Origin: Cellulomonas fengjieae
GTDB taxonomy: Bacteria > Actinomycetota > Actinomycetes > Actinomycetales > Cellulomonadaceae
Direction: 5' to 3'
DNA length: 64,000 bases
Assembly: GCF_018388465.1 (NCBI RefSeq)
Contig: NZ_CP074404.1
Location: 2,356,001-2,420,000 of the forward strand
Part shown: piece by piece, positions 7,481-15,518 of the stretch
Layout of the letters: every line of letters starts with the position of its first letter
Numbering within the stretch: the stretch's first letter is position 1
Notes under the pieces: generated by a model
Told to the model about the DNA's origin: nothing
The model's database searches: none
What the model saw: the letters and a program-made list of their open reading frames with translations, nothing else
Position numbers and translations under genes: made by a program

Positions 7481-7942
7481 ATGTCCGACATGGGAACACT
7501 GCCCGGATGGCTCAAGCCAGCAAACCGCGTCGTGAAGTTGCTGCACCGCCTCGGTGTGCCCCTCGGGACCATCCACCTCATCACGATTCCTGGCCGTGCC
7601 ACCGGCGAGCCCCGATCGACGCCCGTCTCCCCCCTGACCGTCAACGGACGCCGGTACGTGATCGCCGGACTCGCGAACTCCAACTGGGCCGAGAACGCCC
7701 GCGCCGCCGGCCACGGGAGGCTCAGCAAAGGCCGCGGTCACGAGGTCATCGACCTCATCGAGGTCACAGATCCCGCGACGCGCAGACAGGTCATGACCGC
7801 CTTCCCCACTGAAGTACCCCACGGGGTCCAGTTCTTCATCCGCATCGGACTAGTCAGCAGCGGCGATCCCGCCGCCTTCGCTGCGGCCAGCGACAAAGTG
7901 GCCGTCTTCGAGATACGTCGTGGCGAGCGATCGGATGGTTGA
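7481..7942 (+). CDS. Deazaflavin-dependent nitroreductase family protein
   Basis: This 153-aa protein belongs to the DDN-like split-barrel family (formerly DUF385) that binds F420 or a flavin. The core IHLITIPGRATGEPRSTPVS followed by GRRYVIAGLANSNWAENARA is the family signature. The ATG at 7481 is preceded by GAAGGAG 7 bases upstream; a frame open further upstream has no ribosome site. The substrate is unknown; relatives reduce nitro compounds, quinones or enones. It lies downstream of a divergent MarR gene, which suggests inducible detoxification. The following SDR fragment starts 12 bases later. Confidence 0.85.
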   Translation: MSDMGTLPGWLKPANRVVKLLHRLGVPLGTIHLITIPGRATGEPRSTPVSPLTVNGRRYVIAGLANSNWAENARAAGHGRLSKGRGHEVIDLIEVTDPATRRQVMTAFPTEVPHGVQFFIRIGLVSSGDPAAFAAASDKVAVFEIRRGERSDG

Positions 7943-7953
7943 GCGGGGCTCTT

Positions 7954-8424
7954 ATGAATGCGAACAGGGCGAACGGCCAAGGCGCGCCCGCGCTCGTGGG
8001 GACGACTGTCGCGGCCGGACGGTTCCGCGGTCCGAGTTCCGTGGTCAACGTGTCCTCGCACCAGGCGCAACGGCCCGTCCGCGGCTCGCTCCCCTACGCG
8101 ACGGCGAAGGCGGCGGTCGAGGGTCTCACCCGCGCCGCCGCCGTCGAGCACGGGGCGCGGCAGGTCCGGGTGAACGCGGTCGCACTGGGCTCGATCTCGA
8201 CCGCGCGCTACGACGCGCTGCTCGACGCGAGCGGGCCCGTGCACGCTCGCGACATCGAGGAGCAGATGCGCCGGCTCCATCCGCTCGGGCGGGTGGGGCG
8301 CGCGCAGGAGGTGGCGGCGACGGTGGCCTACCTGCTCTCCGACGCCGCGTCGTTCGTGAGCGGCGCGGTCCTGCCGGTGGACGGCGGCCGTGCCGCGCTA
8401 GGGCTGGACCCCGAGGCGACCTGA
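7954..8424 (+). pseudogene. 5'-truncated short-chain dehydrogenase (SDR)
   Basis: From about 8035 the frame encodes the C-terminal half of an SDR: SVVNVSSHQAQRPVRG with the catalytic Ser strand, YATAK (Tyr/Lys pair), VRVNAVALGSI, and the C-terminal AYLLSDAASFVSGAVLPVDGG. The N-terminal Rossmann half with the TGxxxGxG cofactor loop is absent. The residues before it (about 27 from ATG 7954) do not resemble SDR sequence. The enzyme cannot bind NAD(P) normally, so this is a remnant. The break point near 8030 probably marks the right edge of an insertion or deletion that began near tRNA-Asn. Confidence 0.8.
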
Positions 8425-8455
8425 GGCACCGGCCGCCGCTACCGCACGCCGCGGA

Positions 8456-9016
8456 TCACCCCGCGACGGAGCGCGCGCCCGGGTCGAGCGGTCGCGGCCC
8501 GGGCAGCAGGCTCGTGATCGACACGCCCCACGAACGCGCGCGCTCGAGCTCGCCGTCGCGCAACGGCCCGGTGGTGCCCAGCACCCAGAACGACTCCGCC
8601 TCGGCCGAGACGTCGAACCCCGCCCGCCGCAGGGCGCGCCACGCACCGACGGCCGCGGAGCCGGGCACGTGCGGGCTGTGGATGCGCGTGTCGAACGTCG
8701 CGGCATGGACCTGCCGAGCAGGTGGCTTCAACGACGCGAGCCACTCCCGGACGCCGACCGTCGGACCGTTGTCGGCCATACCGGCCCACTGCCGCGCGTC
8801 GGCGCGCGTCGACGCCCGGCTCATGCCGAACGCCTGCGTCGGACCGCCGACCACCAGCAGCTCGAGGTCGCCGGGGAGGCCCACAGGCGCCGCGCCGACC
8901 TCCATCACCGACGTGTCCGGCACCCGGGTGCACATGCCCTCCCACACCGCCCGCGCGATGTTGGCGGTGCTCCCGAACCACGACTCATAGATCACCAGGG
9001 CACGCACTGCACTCAC
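8456..9016 (-). CDS. Flavodoxin-family protein
   Basis: This 186-aa protein starts VSAVRALVIYESWFGSTANI, where SWFGSTANI is the FMN phosphate loop of flavodoxins. A second conserved strand, LELLVVGGPTQAFGMSR, supplies the flavin-ring contacts. GTG 9016 is chosen for a nearby GAGG and for immediate entry into the first beta strand; GTG 9007 is an alternative. It is a single-domain electron carrier or quinone-reductase-like protein of unknown partner. It is divergent from a small acidic ORF and a histidine phosphatase, with about 170 bases between them. Confidence 0.82.
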   Translation of the reverse strand: MSAVRALVIYESWFGSTANIARAVWEGMCTRVPDTSVMEVGAAPVGLPGDLELLVVGGPTQAFGMSRASTRADARQWAGMADNGPTVGVREWLASLKPPARQVHAATFDTRIHSPHVPGSAAVGAWRALRRAGFDVSAEAESFWVLGTTGPLRDGELERARSWGVSITSLLPGPRPLDPGARSVAG

Positions 9017-9074
9017 CGTCCTCGTCGAGCGGTTGGACCACTCCAGGATCCGCGCCGCGGACAACCGCCGCCCA

Positions 9075-9087
9075 GGGCCATAGGTCC
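9075..9087. promoter_or_regulatory. Near-palindrome in the flavodoxin divergent promoter region
   Basis: GGGCCATAGGTCC is nearly symmetric around ATA. It lies 59 bases upstream of the flavodoxin start and about 100 bases upstream of the 49-aa ORF. It loosely recalls hypoxia (DosR-type) boxes such as GGGAC-n-GTCCC, but the match is partial. Confidence 0.25.
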
Positions 9088-9187
9088 TGAATGCACCATG
9101 TGATGAGCGGATCCAGCGGTACGGGATGCACCGACGGGCGAGCAGGGCGACAGTGGTGCCGCACAGATTGACGACGAGGGAGAGACG

Positions 9188-9337
9188 ATGAGCGAGCTGA
9201 GCAGCCAGTCGGCGGACGACACGCCCGCACTGCCGGAGTCGACCCCGGACCACGGACAGCCGGAGGAGGGCGACAACCAGGACGTGGCCGTCGAGAAGAT
9301 CTATCCCAGCGACCCCACGGGGGCCGAGCCCGAGTGA
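9188..9337 (+). CDS. Small acidic 49-aa protein
   Basis: ATG 9188 is preceded by GAGGGAGAGACG, a good ribosome site. The 49-residue product (MSELSSQSADDTPALPESTP then acidic, ending SDPTGAEPE) is rich in Asp, Glu, Ser and Pro, has no hydrophobic segment and is probably disordered. Its TGA stop overlaps the GTG start of the next gene (GTGA), which supports translation and coupling to the phosphatase. I do not recognise the family. Confidence 0.65.
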   Translation: MSELSSQSADDTPALPESTPDHGQPEEGDNQDVAVEKIYPSDPTGAEPE

Positions 9338-10095
9338 GCACCACGTCCCCCGGCATCGCCGGTGTCACCGAGCTCATGCTGGTCCGCCACGGTGAGAGCG
9401 TCGGGAACGTCGCCGCGACCGCGGCGGAACGCGCCGGCCTCGAGGTGATCGACCTGGAGACGCGTGACGCCGACACCCCGCTGTCGGCGCGGGGCGCCGA
9501 GCAGGCCGAGGCGCTGGGCACGTGGCTGCACGAGCAGTCGCCGGGCGCCGGTCCCGAGGTCGTCTGGTGCTCGCCGTACGTGCGGGCGGAACAGACGGCG
9601 ACGATCGCCCTGGCGGCCGCCGGCGCGACCCTCGACGTGCGGCTCGACGAGCGGCTGCGCGACCGCGAGCTCGGCATCCTGGACCTGCTCACCCGGACCG
9701 GCGTCGAGGCGCGCTACCCGCAGGAGGCGGCCCGGCGACGGCACCTGGGCAAGTTCTACTACCGCCCGCCGGGCGGCGAGTCGTGGGCGGATCTCGCGCT
9801 TCGCGTGCGCGCCTTCCTGGCCGACCTCGACCGTGTCGAGAGCGGCAGGCGCGTGCTGCTCGTGGCGCACGACGCCGTGATCATGACGATCCGCTACGTC
9901 TGTGAGGCGCTGACCGAGCACGAGGTGCTCGAGCTCGGCCGGCGGGACCCGGTCCGCAACGCCACCGTGACCCGGCTGGCGCGGACGCCGGCGGGGGCGT
10001 GGACGCTGACCGCGTTCAACCACGACTACCACCTGGAGCGCGAGGGCGCCGCCACGACCACCCACGCAGGAGACCGCGATGCCCTCCCGCACTGA
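9334..10095 (+). CDS. Histidine phosphatase family protein
   Basis: This 253-aa phosphoglycerate-mutase-like phosphatase has the catalytic LVRHGES motif (phospho-accepting His near residue 17) and the second His in VAHDAVIM near residue 190. An Arg of the pocket is in CSPYVRAEQTA. An RYPQE insert and KFYYRPPGGESWADL match the broad-specificity branch that includes GpmB and alpha-ribazole phosphatase. Substrate is unknown. GTG 9334 overlaps the stop of the 49-aa gene, and its own end overlaps nnrD by 17 bases, so the three genes form an operon. Confidence 0.88.
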   Translation: MSTTSPGIAGVTELMLVRHGESVGNVAATAAERAGLEVIDLETRDADTPLSARGAEQAEALGTWLHEQSPGAGPEVVWCSPYVRAEQTATIALAAAGATLDVRLDERLRDRELGILDLLTRTGVEARYPQEAARRRHLGKFYYRPPGGESWADLALRVRAFLADLDRVESGRRVLLVAHDAVIMTIRYVCEALTEHEVLELGRRDPVRNATVTRLARTPAGAWTLTAFNHDYHLEREGAATTTHAGDRDALPH

Positions 10096-10942
10096 ACAGG
10101 TCACGCCCGCCCTGCTGCGGGACTGGCCGCTGCCGGCCGACGCGGACTCCAAGTACAGCCGCGGGCAGGTCGTAGCCGTCGGAGGGGCGCGGACCACCCC
10201 CGGGGCGGTGCTCCTGGCCGGGGTCTCGGCCTTGCGCGTCGGAGCAGGCCGGTTGACGCTCGCCGTGGCGCGGTCCGTCGCGGTGCCCATGGCGATCGCC
10301 CTGCCAGAGGCCGGGGTCGTGGGGCTCCCGGAGACCGAGACGGGGTCCCCGGACGGGACCGGCGTCGACCAGCTCATGGGTGACCTGTCGAGCGCGGACG
10401 CGGTGCTCGTGGGGCCGGGCCTGGACGACCCCGACCGGACCGTCGACCTGCTGACGTCGATGATCGACGGCATCCCCGACGAGGCCGCGGTGCTCCTCGA
10501 CGCCTTTGCACTGGGGGTGCTCCCCCGCGTCCCCGAGGTCGCCGAGCGGCTCCAGGGGCGGCTCGTCCTGACCCCGAACGCCAAGGAGGCGGCCCTGCTG
10601 CTCGGGGTCGAGGAGATCGACGACCGGTCGGCCGCGCGCATCGCCGCGACGTACGGTGCCGTGGTCAGCTGTCAGGGCCGGATCGCGGCTCCCGACGGCT
10701 CGCAGTGGGAGGTCGCGACCGGTCTCGCCGGGCTGGCCACCTCCGGCAGCGGAGACGTCCTCGCGGGTGCCCTCGTCGGGATCCTCGCCCGCGGGGCGCC
10801 GCCGGACCAGGCCGCCTGCTGGGCGACGCACCTGCACGCGGCGGCCGGTGACCGGCTGGCGACGCGGGTCGGCCGCCTCGGCTACCTGGCCCGCGAGCTG
10901 CCCGACGAGCTGCCGACCCTCCTGACGGAGCTGACGCCGTAG
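10079..10942 (+). CDS. nnrD: ADP-dependent NAD(P)H-hydrate dehydratase
   Basis: This 287-aa ribokinase-fold enzyme repairs hydrated NAD(P)H using ADP. The N-terminal SKYSRGQVVAVGG, the LVLTPNAKEAALLLG strand and the C-terminal GSGDVLAGALVGIL with its catalytic Asp are characteristic. The epimerase partner (NnrE), often fused or adjacent, is not in this window. It overlaps the upstream phosphatase by 17 bases. An 8-bp hairpin (CCTGACGG 10921-10928 with CCGTCAGG 10943-10950) overlaps its stop and that of the convergent HNH gene 3 bases away. Confidence 0.92.
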   Translation: MPSRTEQVTPALLRDWPLPADADSKYSRGQVVAVGGARTTPGAVLLAGVSALRVGAGRLTLAVARSVAVPMAIALPEAGVVGLPETETGSPDGTGVDQLMGDLSSADAVLVGPGLDDPDRTVDLLTSMIDGIPDEAAVLLDAFALGVLPRVPEVAERLQGRLVLTPNAKEAALLLGVEEIDDRSAARIAATYGAVVSCQGRIAAPDGSQWEVATGLAGLATSGSGDVLAGALVGILARGAPPDQAACWATHLHAAAGDRLATRVGRLGYLARELPDELPTLLTELTP

Positions 10943-10945
10943 CCG

Positions 10946-11389
10946 TCAGGCCGCGCGCAGCACCAGCAGGTACTGGCCGCCACCGGGCTCCACGTCCGCC
11001 GTGACGCGCAGGTCGGGTGCGAACCGGGAGAGCCGGTCCACCAGCCACGCCGCGGCCTCCTCGGCGTCGGCGCGCGTGGGGCACCGCGCCACCATCTCGC
11101 GGCCGCCCTTGCGGGTCAGCCGCTCGACCGTGCCGACGATCGGTGCCGGGTCGACGACGAACAGGTCGGGCGACCAGGCGACGACGGGCTTCACGGCACC
11201 CTTGCGGGTGTTGCAGGCGCGATGTGCGAGCCGCTCGGACCCCGCGGTCGGCTTCTTGCCCTTCGGCGTCGCACCCCCGTCGATGCTCGGGCCGCGGTCG
11301 GCGTTGACGGACGCATCGGGGTCGACGGGCTCGTCGCACAGCCAGCATCGCCATCCGTCGCGCCGGCCGACCTCATCCAGGGTGCTCAT
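10946..11389 (-). CDS. HNH-motif protein
   Basis: This 147-aa protein has an HNH nuclease-like zinc core: CWLCDEPVDP near residue 15, then LAHRACNTRKG near residue 55, where H-x2-CN-x2-KG is the usual second half. The central His expected between the halves is not obvious, so cleavage activity is uncertain. The second half (TADVEPGGGQYLLVLRA) has no known motif. Similar small proteins occur outside mobile elements in actinobacteria. No restriction or toxin partner is adjacent. Confidence 0.7.
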   Translation of the reverse strand: MSTLDEVGRRDGWRCWLCDEPVDPDASVNADRGPSIDGGATPKGKKPTAGSERLAHRACNTRKGAVKPVVAWSPDLFVVDPAPIVGTVERLTRKGGREMVARCPTRADAEEAAAWLVDRLSRFAPDLRVTADVEPGGGQYLLVLRAA

Positions 11390-11452
11390 GGCCCGGAGAC
11401 TACGTGAGGCCGCGGCACCGCCGGTGCACGCCTGGACGCCTGGGCACGCTCG

Positions 11453-11881
11453 CTAGGCGGCCTGCCCGTACCCTGCGCGGCGCGTCCGGCCGGCGCTCTC
11501 GACGACGGCACCGTCCCGCACCACCCCGTCGGCCTCCACGATGGCGCCCTGCTCGATCGACACCCGCTGCCCGACGCGCGCGTTGGCGCCGACCCGCGCA
11601 CGGGCGCCCACGCGCGTCCGTGCGCCCAGGTGCACGTTGCTCCCGATCTGGACCCCGGGGCCGAGCACGACGTCCACGTCGACCCAGCTGCCGGCCCCGA
11701 CGCGCGCACCCGGCCCGACGACGGCGCCCGCCTCCACGTACGCCGTGCGGTCCAGCCAGGCGTCCTCGTGCACGCGCGCCCCGGGTGCGACCAGGCCGCC
11801 ACCGTTCGCGTGCGGGATGTACCGCATCACCGCACCACGGTCGTCCTCGAACTCCACCAGACCCTTGATCCGCCGCGACAT
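11453..11881 (-). CDS. Hexapeptide-repeat (left-handed beta-helix) protein
   Basis: This 142-aa protein is mostly a run of hexapeptide turns of the form [V/A]-G-x-G-[A/V]-x, for example APGARVHEDAWLDRTAYVEA and GARVGANARVGQRVSIEQGA. This folds as a left-handed beta-helix, as in acyl/acetyltransferases and gamma-carbonic anhydrases. The His residues that bind zinc in gamma-carbonic anhydrase are not seen in the usual pattern, and there is no added catalytic domain. ATG 11881 is chosen for GAGGAGAGGT directly upstream. Function unknown; possibly a nucleotide-sugar or CoA enzyme, or a structural protein. Confidence 0.75.
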   Translation of the reverse strand: MSRRIKGLVEFEDDRGAVMRYIPHANGGGLVAPGARVHEDAWLDRTAYVEAGAVVGPGARVGAGSWVDVDVVLGPGVQIGSNVHLGARTRVGARARVGANARVGQRVSIEQGAIVEADGVVRDGAVVESAGRTRRAGYGQAA

Positions 11882-12054
11882 ACCTCTCCTCAGCTGCTGT
11901 TCTCGCATGACATAACGACCGAGTCCCCAGGAGGTTTCCCGGACCGCTCAGCCGTCCGCGAACACCGGCTGGACGCGCGGCCGCGCGAGCCCCACACTTG
12001 CGCCTGCCCCCCTGCTTGGTCCGGCCGCCGATGGTCGGGAAAGGACTCTCGGCC

Positions 12055-12849
12055 GTGCTGCGCACCGTCACCTCGCACCTGTCCCTGGACGTGCGCTCAC
12101 CGCTCGAGATCCTGCTCAGCGTCGCCGTCGCGGACGGCGCCCACGACCGCTCCGAGATCCTGTCCGTGCGCCACGAGGACGGGCCCCTGGACGTGGCCGA
12201 GATCAAGATGGCCCACGGCGGTCGCATGCACCGCGTGCTGTCCCCCGCGGGCCGCCTGGTGGTGGACTACCAGGCCACGGTGACCGGCCTGGCCGACCCG
12301 CCCGCCATCGACGACGTCGACCTCGTCGAGTACCTGCGGCCCAGCCGCTACGCCGACTCGGACCGCCTGCTGGCCTTCGCCAGGGACCAGTTCCGCGAGC
12401 TGCGGGATGCCGAGCTGCTCGACGCGGTCGTCGCCTGGGTCGCCGGCCACGTCACCTACCTGTCGGGTGCCAGCCTTCCGACGGACGGCGCCACGGACAC
12501 GCTGCTCAAGCGACGGGGCGTGTGCCGGGACTTCGCGCACCTCGTGGTCGCCCTGCTGCGGGCCAGGGACGTGCCCGCCCGCCTCGTCTCGGTGTACGCC
12601 CCCGGGCTCAAGCCGATGGACTTCCACGCGGTGGCCGAGGCCTACGTCGAGGGTGCCTGGCGCGTGGTGGACGCGACCGGGCTGGCCCGGCGTGAGTCGC
12701 TCGTCCGCATCGCCACGGGTCGCGACGCCACCGACACGGCGTTCCTGTCGTACTACGGTGGCCAGCTCTCGATCCGGGCAATGACCGTGACGGCCGCGGT
12801 GCACGGCACACGCGACGACGACGTCACGCGGCTCGTCGCGCTGCGCTGA
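12055..12849 (+). CDS. Transglutaminase-like cysteine protease-fold protein
   Basis: This roughly 264-aa cytoplasmic protein has an N-terminal beta-rich domain (LEILLSVAVADGAHDRSEIL) and a transglutaminase core with an intact triad: Cys in RRGVCRDFAHL, His in MDFHAVAEAYV, Asp in RVVDATG. These proteins may act as proteases or amide-bond enzymes; substrate unknown. GTG 12055 is chosen because AAGGA lies 9 bases upstream; ATG 12031 or 11998 would add residues unlike the family. Its intact triad contrasts with the inactivated transglutaminase core at 41245-43494. Confidence 0.82.
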   Translation: MLRTVTSHLSLDVRSPLEILLSVAVADGAHDRSEILSVRHEDGPLDVAEIKMAHGGRMHRVLSPAGRLVVDYQATVTGLADPPAIDDVDLVEYLRPSRYADSDRLLAFARDQFRELRDAELLDAVVAWVAGHVTYLSGASLPTDGATDTLLKRRGVCRDFAHLVVALLRARDVPARLVSVYAPGLKPMDFHAVAEAYVEGAWRVVDATGLARRESLVRIATGRDATDTAFLSYYGGQLSIRAMTVTAAVHGTRDDDVTRLVALR

Positions 12850-12877
12850 CGGCCCACGGCTGCGCTGTCGGCCGACG

Positions 12878-13471
12878 TTAGAGCGCGACCCCGACGAACG
12901 CGCCGACGGCGAACGTCACGGCCATCGCGACGGACCCGCCGACGATGTTGCGCAGCACCGCCCGCCGCGGCTCGGCCCCGCTGAACCGTGCCGCCACCAG
13001 GCCGGTGAGGGCCAGCGCGACGACGACGGCGGCGAACGTCGCGGGGACGCGGGCCGCGCCCCAGGGTGCGAGGACGACCACGAGCGGGATGAGACCTCCC
13101 GCGACGAAGGCGCCGAGCGAGGCGACGGCGGCGTGCCACGGGTTGGTGAGCTCCTCACCGCCCCGGACCACGAGCGTCGGCAGCACGCGGCCCCGACGGA
13201 CGGCGGCCCGCTCCGCGTCGCGCTGGCTGCTCACCGACACGTACTCCCCCGCGGCCATGGACAGCGCCCCCGCGACGAGCGCGGCGATGCCGGCGACCGC
13301 GATGGTCCGGACCGGGGTCGACGCTCCCGCCACGCCGAGCACGGTGGCGGCGATGGAGACGATCCCGTCGTTGGCCCCGAGCACCCCGGCGCGCAGCCAG
13401 TTGAGGCTGGACGTCGTCACCTCGCGGCGGCGCCCTGGGGCCGGGGATCGGCGTGCGGACAGGACGGTCAT
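12878..13471 (-). CDS. VIT/CCC1-family membrane protein lacking the cytosolic metal-binding domain
   Basis: This 197-aa protein has five hydrophobic segments in VIT1/CCC1 order. The first two carry ANDGIVSIAATVLGVAGA and ALSMAAGEYVSVSSQRD, the family's ion-path and Glu/Met motifs. Family members transport Fe2+ or Mn2+. Most carry a helical cytosolic domain of about 60-90 residues between segments 2 and 3 that collects metal. Here it is reduced to about 20 residues (AERAAVRRGRVLPTLVVRGG), after which NPWHAAVASLGAFVAGGLIP resumes the fold. It may be a compact transporter with altered regulation. It is convergent with the transglutaminase-like gene. Confidence 0.8.
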   Translation of the reverse strand: MTVLSARRSPAPGRRREVTTSSLNWLRAGVLGANDGIVSIAATVLGVAGASTPVRTIAVAGIAALVAGALSMAAGEYVSVSSQRDAERAAVRRGRVLPTLVVRGGEELTNPWHAAVASLGAFVAGGLIPLVVVLAPWGAARVPATFAAVVVALALTGLVAARFSGAEPRRAVLRNIVGGSVAMAVTFAVGAFVGVAL

Positions 13472-13552
13472 CTGTCCACGGTAGGCCGGTCGGCCGGCCG
13501 TGTCACCGAAGCAAAGGCTGCCCTGACCTGCGACGATGCAGGACCGCCTGGC

Positions 13553-15502
13553 CTAGGCCGAGGCGCTCTCGCGCAGGTTGCGACGACGGCCTTCGACCTC
13601 GACGAGCTCGGCGAACGCGGCCTGGTACGCGGCCGGGTCGGCCTCGGCGTCCATGCGCTGCAGGCGTCCGCGCAGGTCCGCGATGTGCCGGGTGAACCCG
13701 ATCTCCACGAGACGGAGGACCACGCCCTTGACGTAGCCCTCGAGGGACTCGGGGCGGTCCTCGGGCAGGGGCGCGACGGCGAGCTCGGTGACGAGGGGCC
13801 GGACGGGTTCCGCGGCCTGCTCGATGACGGCACCCACCCATCCGGTGGATCCGCCCGAGGCCTGCACCAGGGGTCGCGCGGCGCTCAGCCCACCGGCCGC
13901 GCGGATGGCCTCGTGCACCGCCCGGTACGCCGGGGCGCCGAACGCGTCGGTCGGAAGCTCGTCGAAGTCCGACGCCACCAGGTCGGGGCGCTGGAGCACC
14001 ACCTCGAGGGCGGTCCGCTCGATCTGCGCGACGGGGTCACGGCGGTCCGGGACGGGCATGCGCACGATCGGGACCCGCACGGGCTCCGCCGACGCCGACG
14101 TCGATGCCGAGGGCCGCTCGCCGCGCGTCGTCTGCGGCCTCGTCGACGCACCGTGCACGGCCCGGCGCACGGCGTCGGGGTCGTCGATGCCGAGCCAGCC
14201 GGACAGCATCCGGGTGTACTCGGGACGCAGACCCGCGTCGCGGATCCCGGCCACGATCGGGGCGGCGGCACGCAGCGCACCGATCCGGCCCTCCGCGGTG
14301 CGCAGGTCGTAGGACGCGAGGGTCGACCGGATGACGAACTCGTACAGCGGCGTCCGGCCGGCCACGAGCGCCCGGACGGCGTCCGGACCCCTGGCCTGCC
14401 GCAGCTCGCAGGGGTCCATGCCGGACTTCTCGACGGCCACGAACGTCTGGGCCGAGAACGACTGGTCCTCCCCGAACGCGCGCAGCGCCGCCTTCTGACC
14501 TGCGGCGTCACCGTCGAACGTGAAGATGATCTCGCCGCCGACCGAGGCGCCGGATGCCAGCTGGACACCCCCCGAGGACCCCGAGTCGCCGATCAGCCGC
14601 CGCACGATCCGGGCGTGGTCGGACCCGAACGCGGTGCCGCAGGTGGCCACGGCCGTGCCGACGCCGGACAGGTGCATGGCCATCACGTCGGTGTAGCCCT
14701 CGACGACGACCACGCGCTTCTCGCGCTGCAGGTCCCGCTTGGCCAGGTCGATCCCGTAGAGCACCTGCGACTTCTTGTAGAGCGGCGTCTCGGGCGTGTT
14801 CAGGTACTTGGGCCCCTGGTCCTGCTCGAACAGGTGCCGCGCACCGAAGCCGATGGTCTCGCCCGTCAGCTCGCGGATGGGCCACACGAGGCGGCCCCGG
14901 AAGCGGTCGTAGATGCCCCGCTGCCCCTGGCTGACGAGCCCGGAGAGGGTGAGCTCGGCCTCCGTGAAGCCCCGGCCGCGCAGGTGCCGCAGGAGGGAGT
15001 CCCAGCCCTGCGGCGCGAACCCGACGCCGAAGTCTGCGGCGGCGCTCCGATCGAAGCCGCGCTCGGCGAGGAACTGCCGTCCCGCGGCGGCGGCCGGCGT
15101 GCTCAGCTGCTCGCGGTAGAACTCCTCGGCCACCTTGTGCGCCTCGATGAGCCGACGCCGCTTGCCGGGCTCCTCGCCGGGCCGGGGGGCGCCGCCCTCC
15201 TCGTACCGCAGCTGCAGGCCCACCTTGCCGGCCAGGTACTCGACGGCCTCGGAGAACCCGAGCCCGTCGACCTTCTGCACGAAGTCGATGACGTCGCCAC
15301 CCTCGCCGCAGCCGAAGCAGTGGTAGCGCCCGACCTGGGGCCGCACGTGGAAGGACGGGGACCGCTCGTCGTGGAACGGGCACAGGCCCTTCATCGACCC
15401 GACGCCCGCGGACCTCAGCGTGACGTGCTGGCCGACGATCTCCTCGATGTGGGCACGCTCGCGGACTGCCTCCACGTCCTCCCGCCGGATGCGTCCTGCC
15501 AC
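13553..15502 (-). CDS. dnaG: DNA primase
   Basis: This 649-aa primase makes RNA primers at replication forks. The N-terminal zinc ribbon is Cys41, His44 (CPFHDERSPSFH), Cys62 and Cys65 (CFGCGEGGD). The Toprim core has EGY at 268-270 and DGD at 330-332. The C-terminal helicase-binding domain is present. An added Gly/Ser-rich stretch of about 15 residues (about 307-322, SGSSGGVQLASGASVG) sits just before the strand ending in DGD, which looks like a clade-specific loop. It is followed, on the same strand, by the VIT gene and preceded by dgt. Confidence 0.96.
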   Translation of the reverse strand: MAGRIRREDVEAVRERAHIEEIVGQHVTLRSAGVGSMKGLCPFHDERSPSFHVRPQVGRYHCFGCGEGGDVIDFVQKVDGLGFSEAVEYLAGKVGLQLRYEEGGAPRPGEEPGKRRRLIEAHKVAEEFYREQLSTPAAAAGRQFLAERGFDRSAAADFGVGFAPQGWDSLLRHLRGRGFTEAELTLSGLVSQGQRGIYDRFRGRLVWPIRELTGETIGFGARHLFEQDQGPKYLNTPETPLYKKSQVLYGIDLAKRDLQREKRVVVVEGYTDVMAMHLSGVGTAVATCGTAFGSDHARIVRRLIGDSGSSGGVQLASGASVGGEIIFTFDGDAAGQKAALRAFGEDQSFSAQTFVAVEKSGMDPCELRQARGPDAVRALVAGRTPLYEFVIRSTLASYDLRTAEGRIGALRAAAPIVAGIRDAGLRPEYTRMLSGWLGIDDPDAVRRAVHGASTRPQTTRGERPSASTSASAEPVRVPIVRMPVPDRRDPVAQIERTALEVVLQRPDLVASDFDELPTDAFGAPAYRAVHEAIRAAGGLSAARPLVQASGGSTGWVGAVIEQAAEPVRPLVTELAVAPLPEDRPESLEGYVKGVVLRLVEIGFTRHIADLRGRLQRMDAEADPAAYQAAFAELVEVEGRRRNLRESASA

Positions 15503-15518
15503 GCGAGGAGTCTAGGCG

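Noticed and set aside
12055..12849. Transglutaminase-like gene as another pseudoenzyme
   Set aside because: The Cys (RRGVCRDF), His (DFHAVAE) and Asp (VVDATG) are all present, so the active site appears intact.
13553..13600. GGCCTAGGCC palindrome just after the dnaG stop as an operator
   Set aside because: Short GC-rich palindromes are common by chance here; it has no partner gene start nearby.
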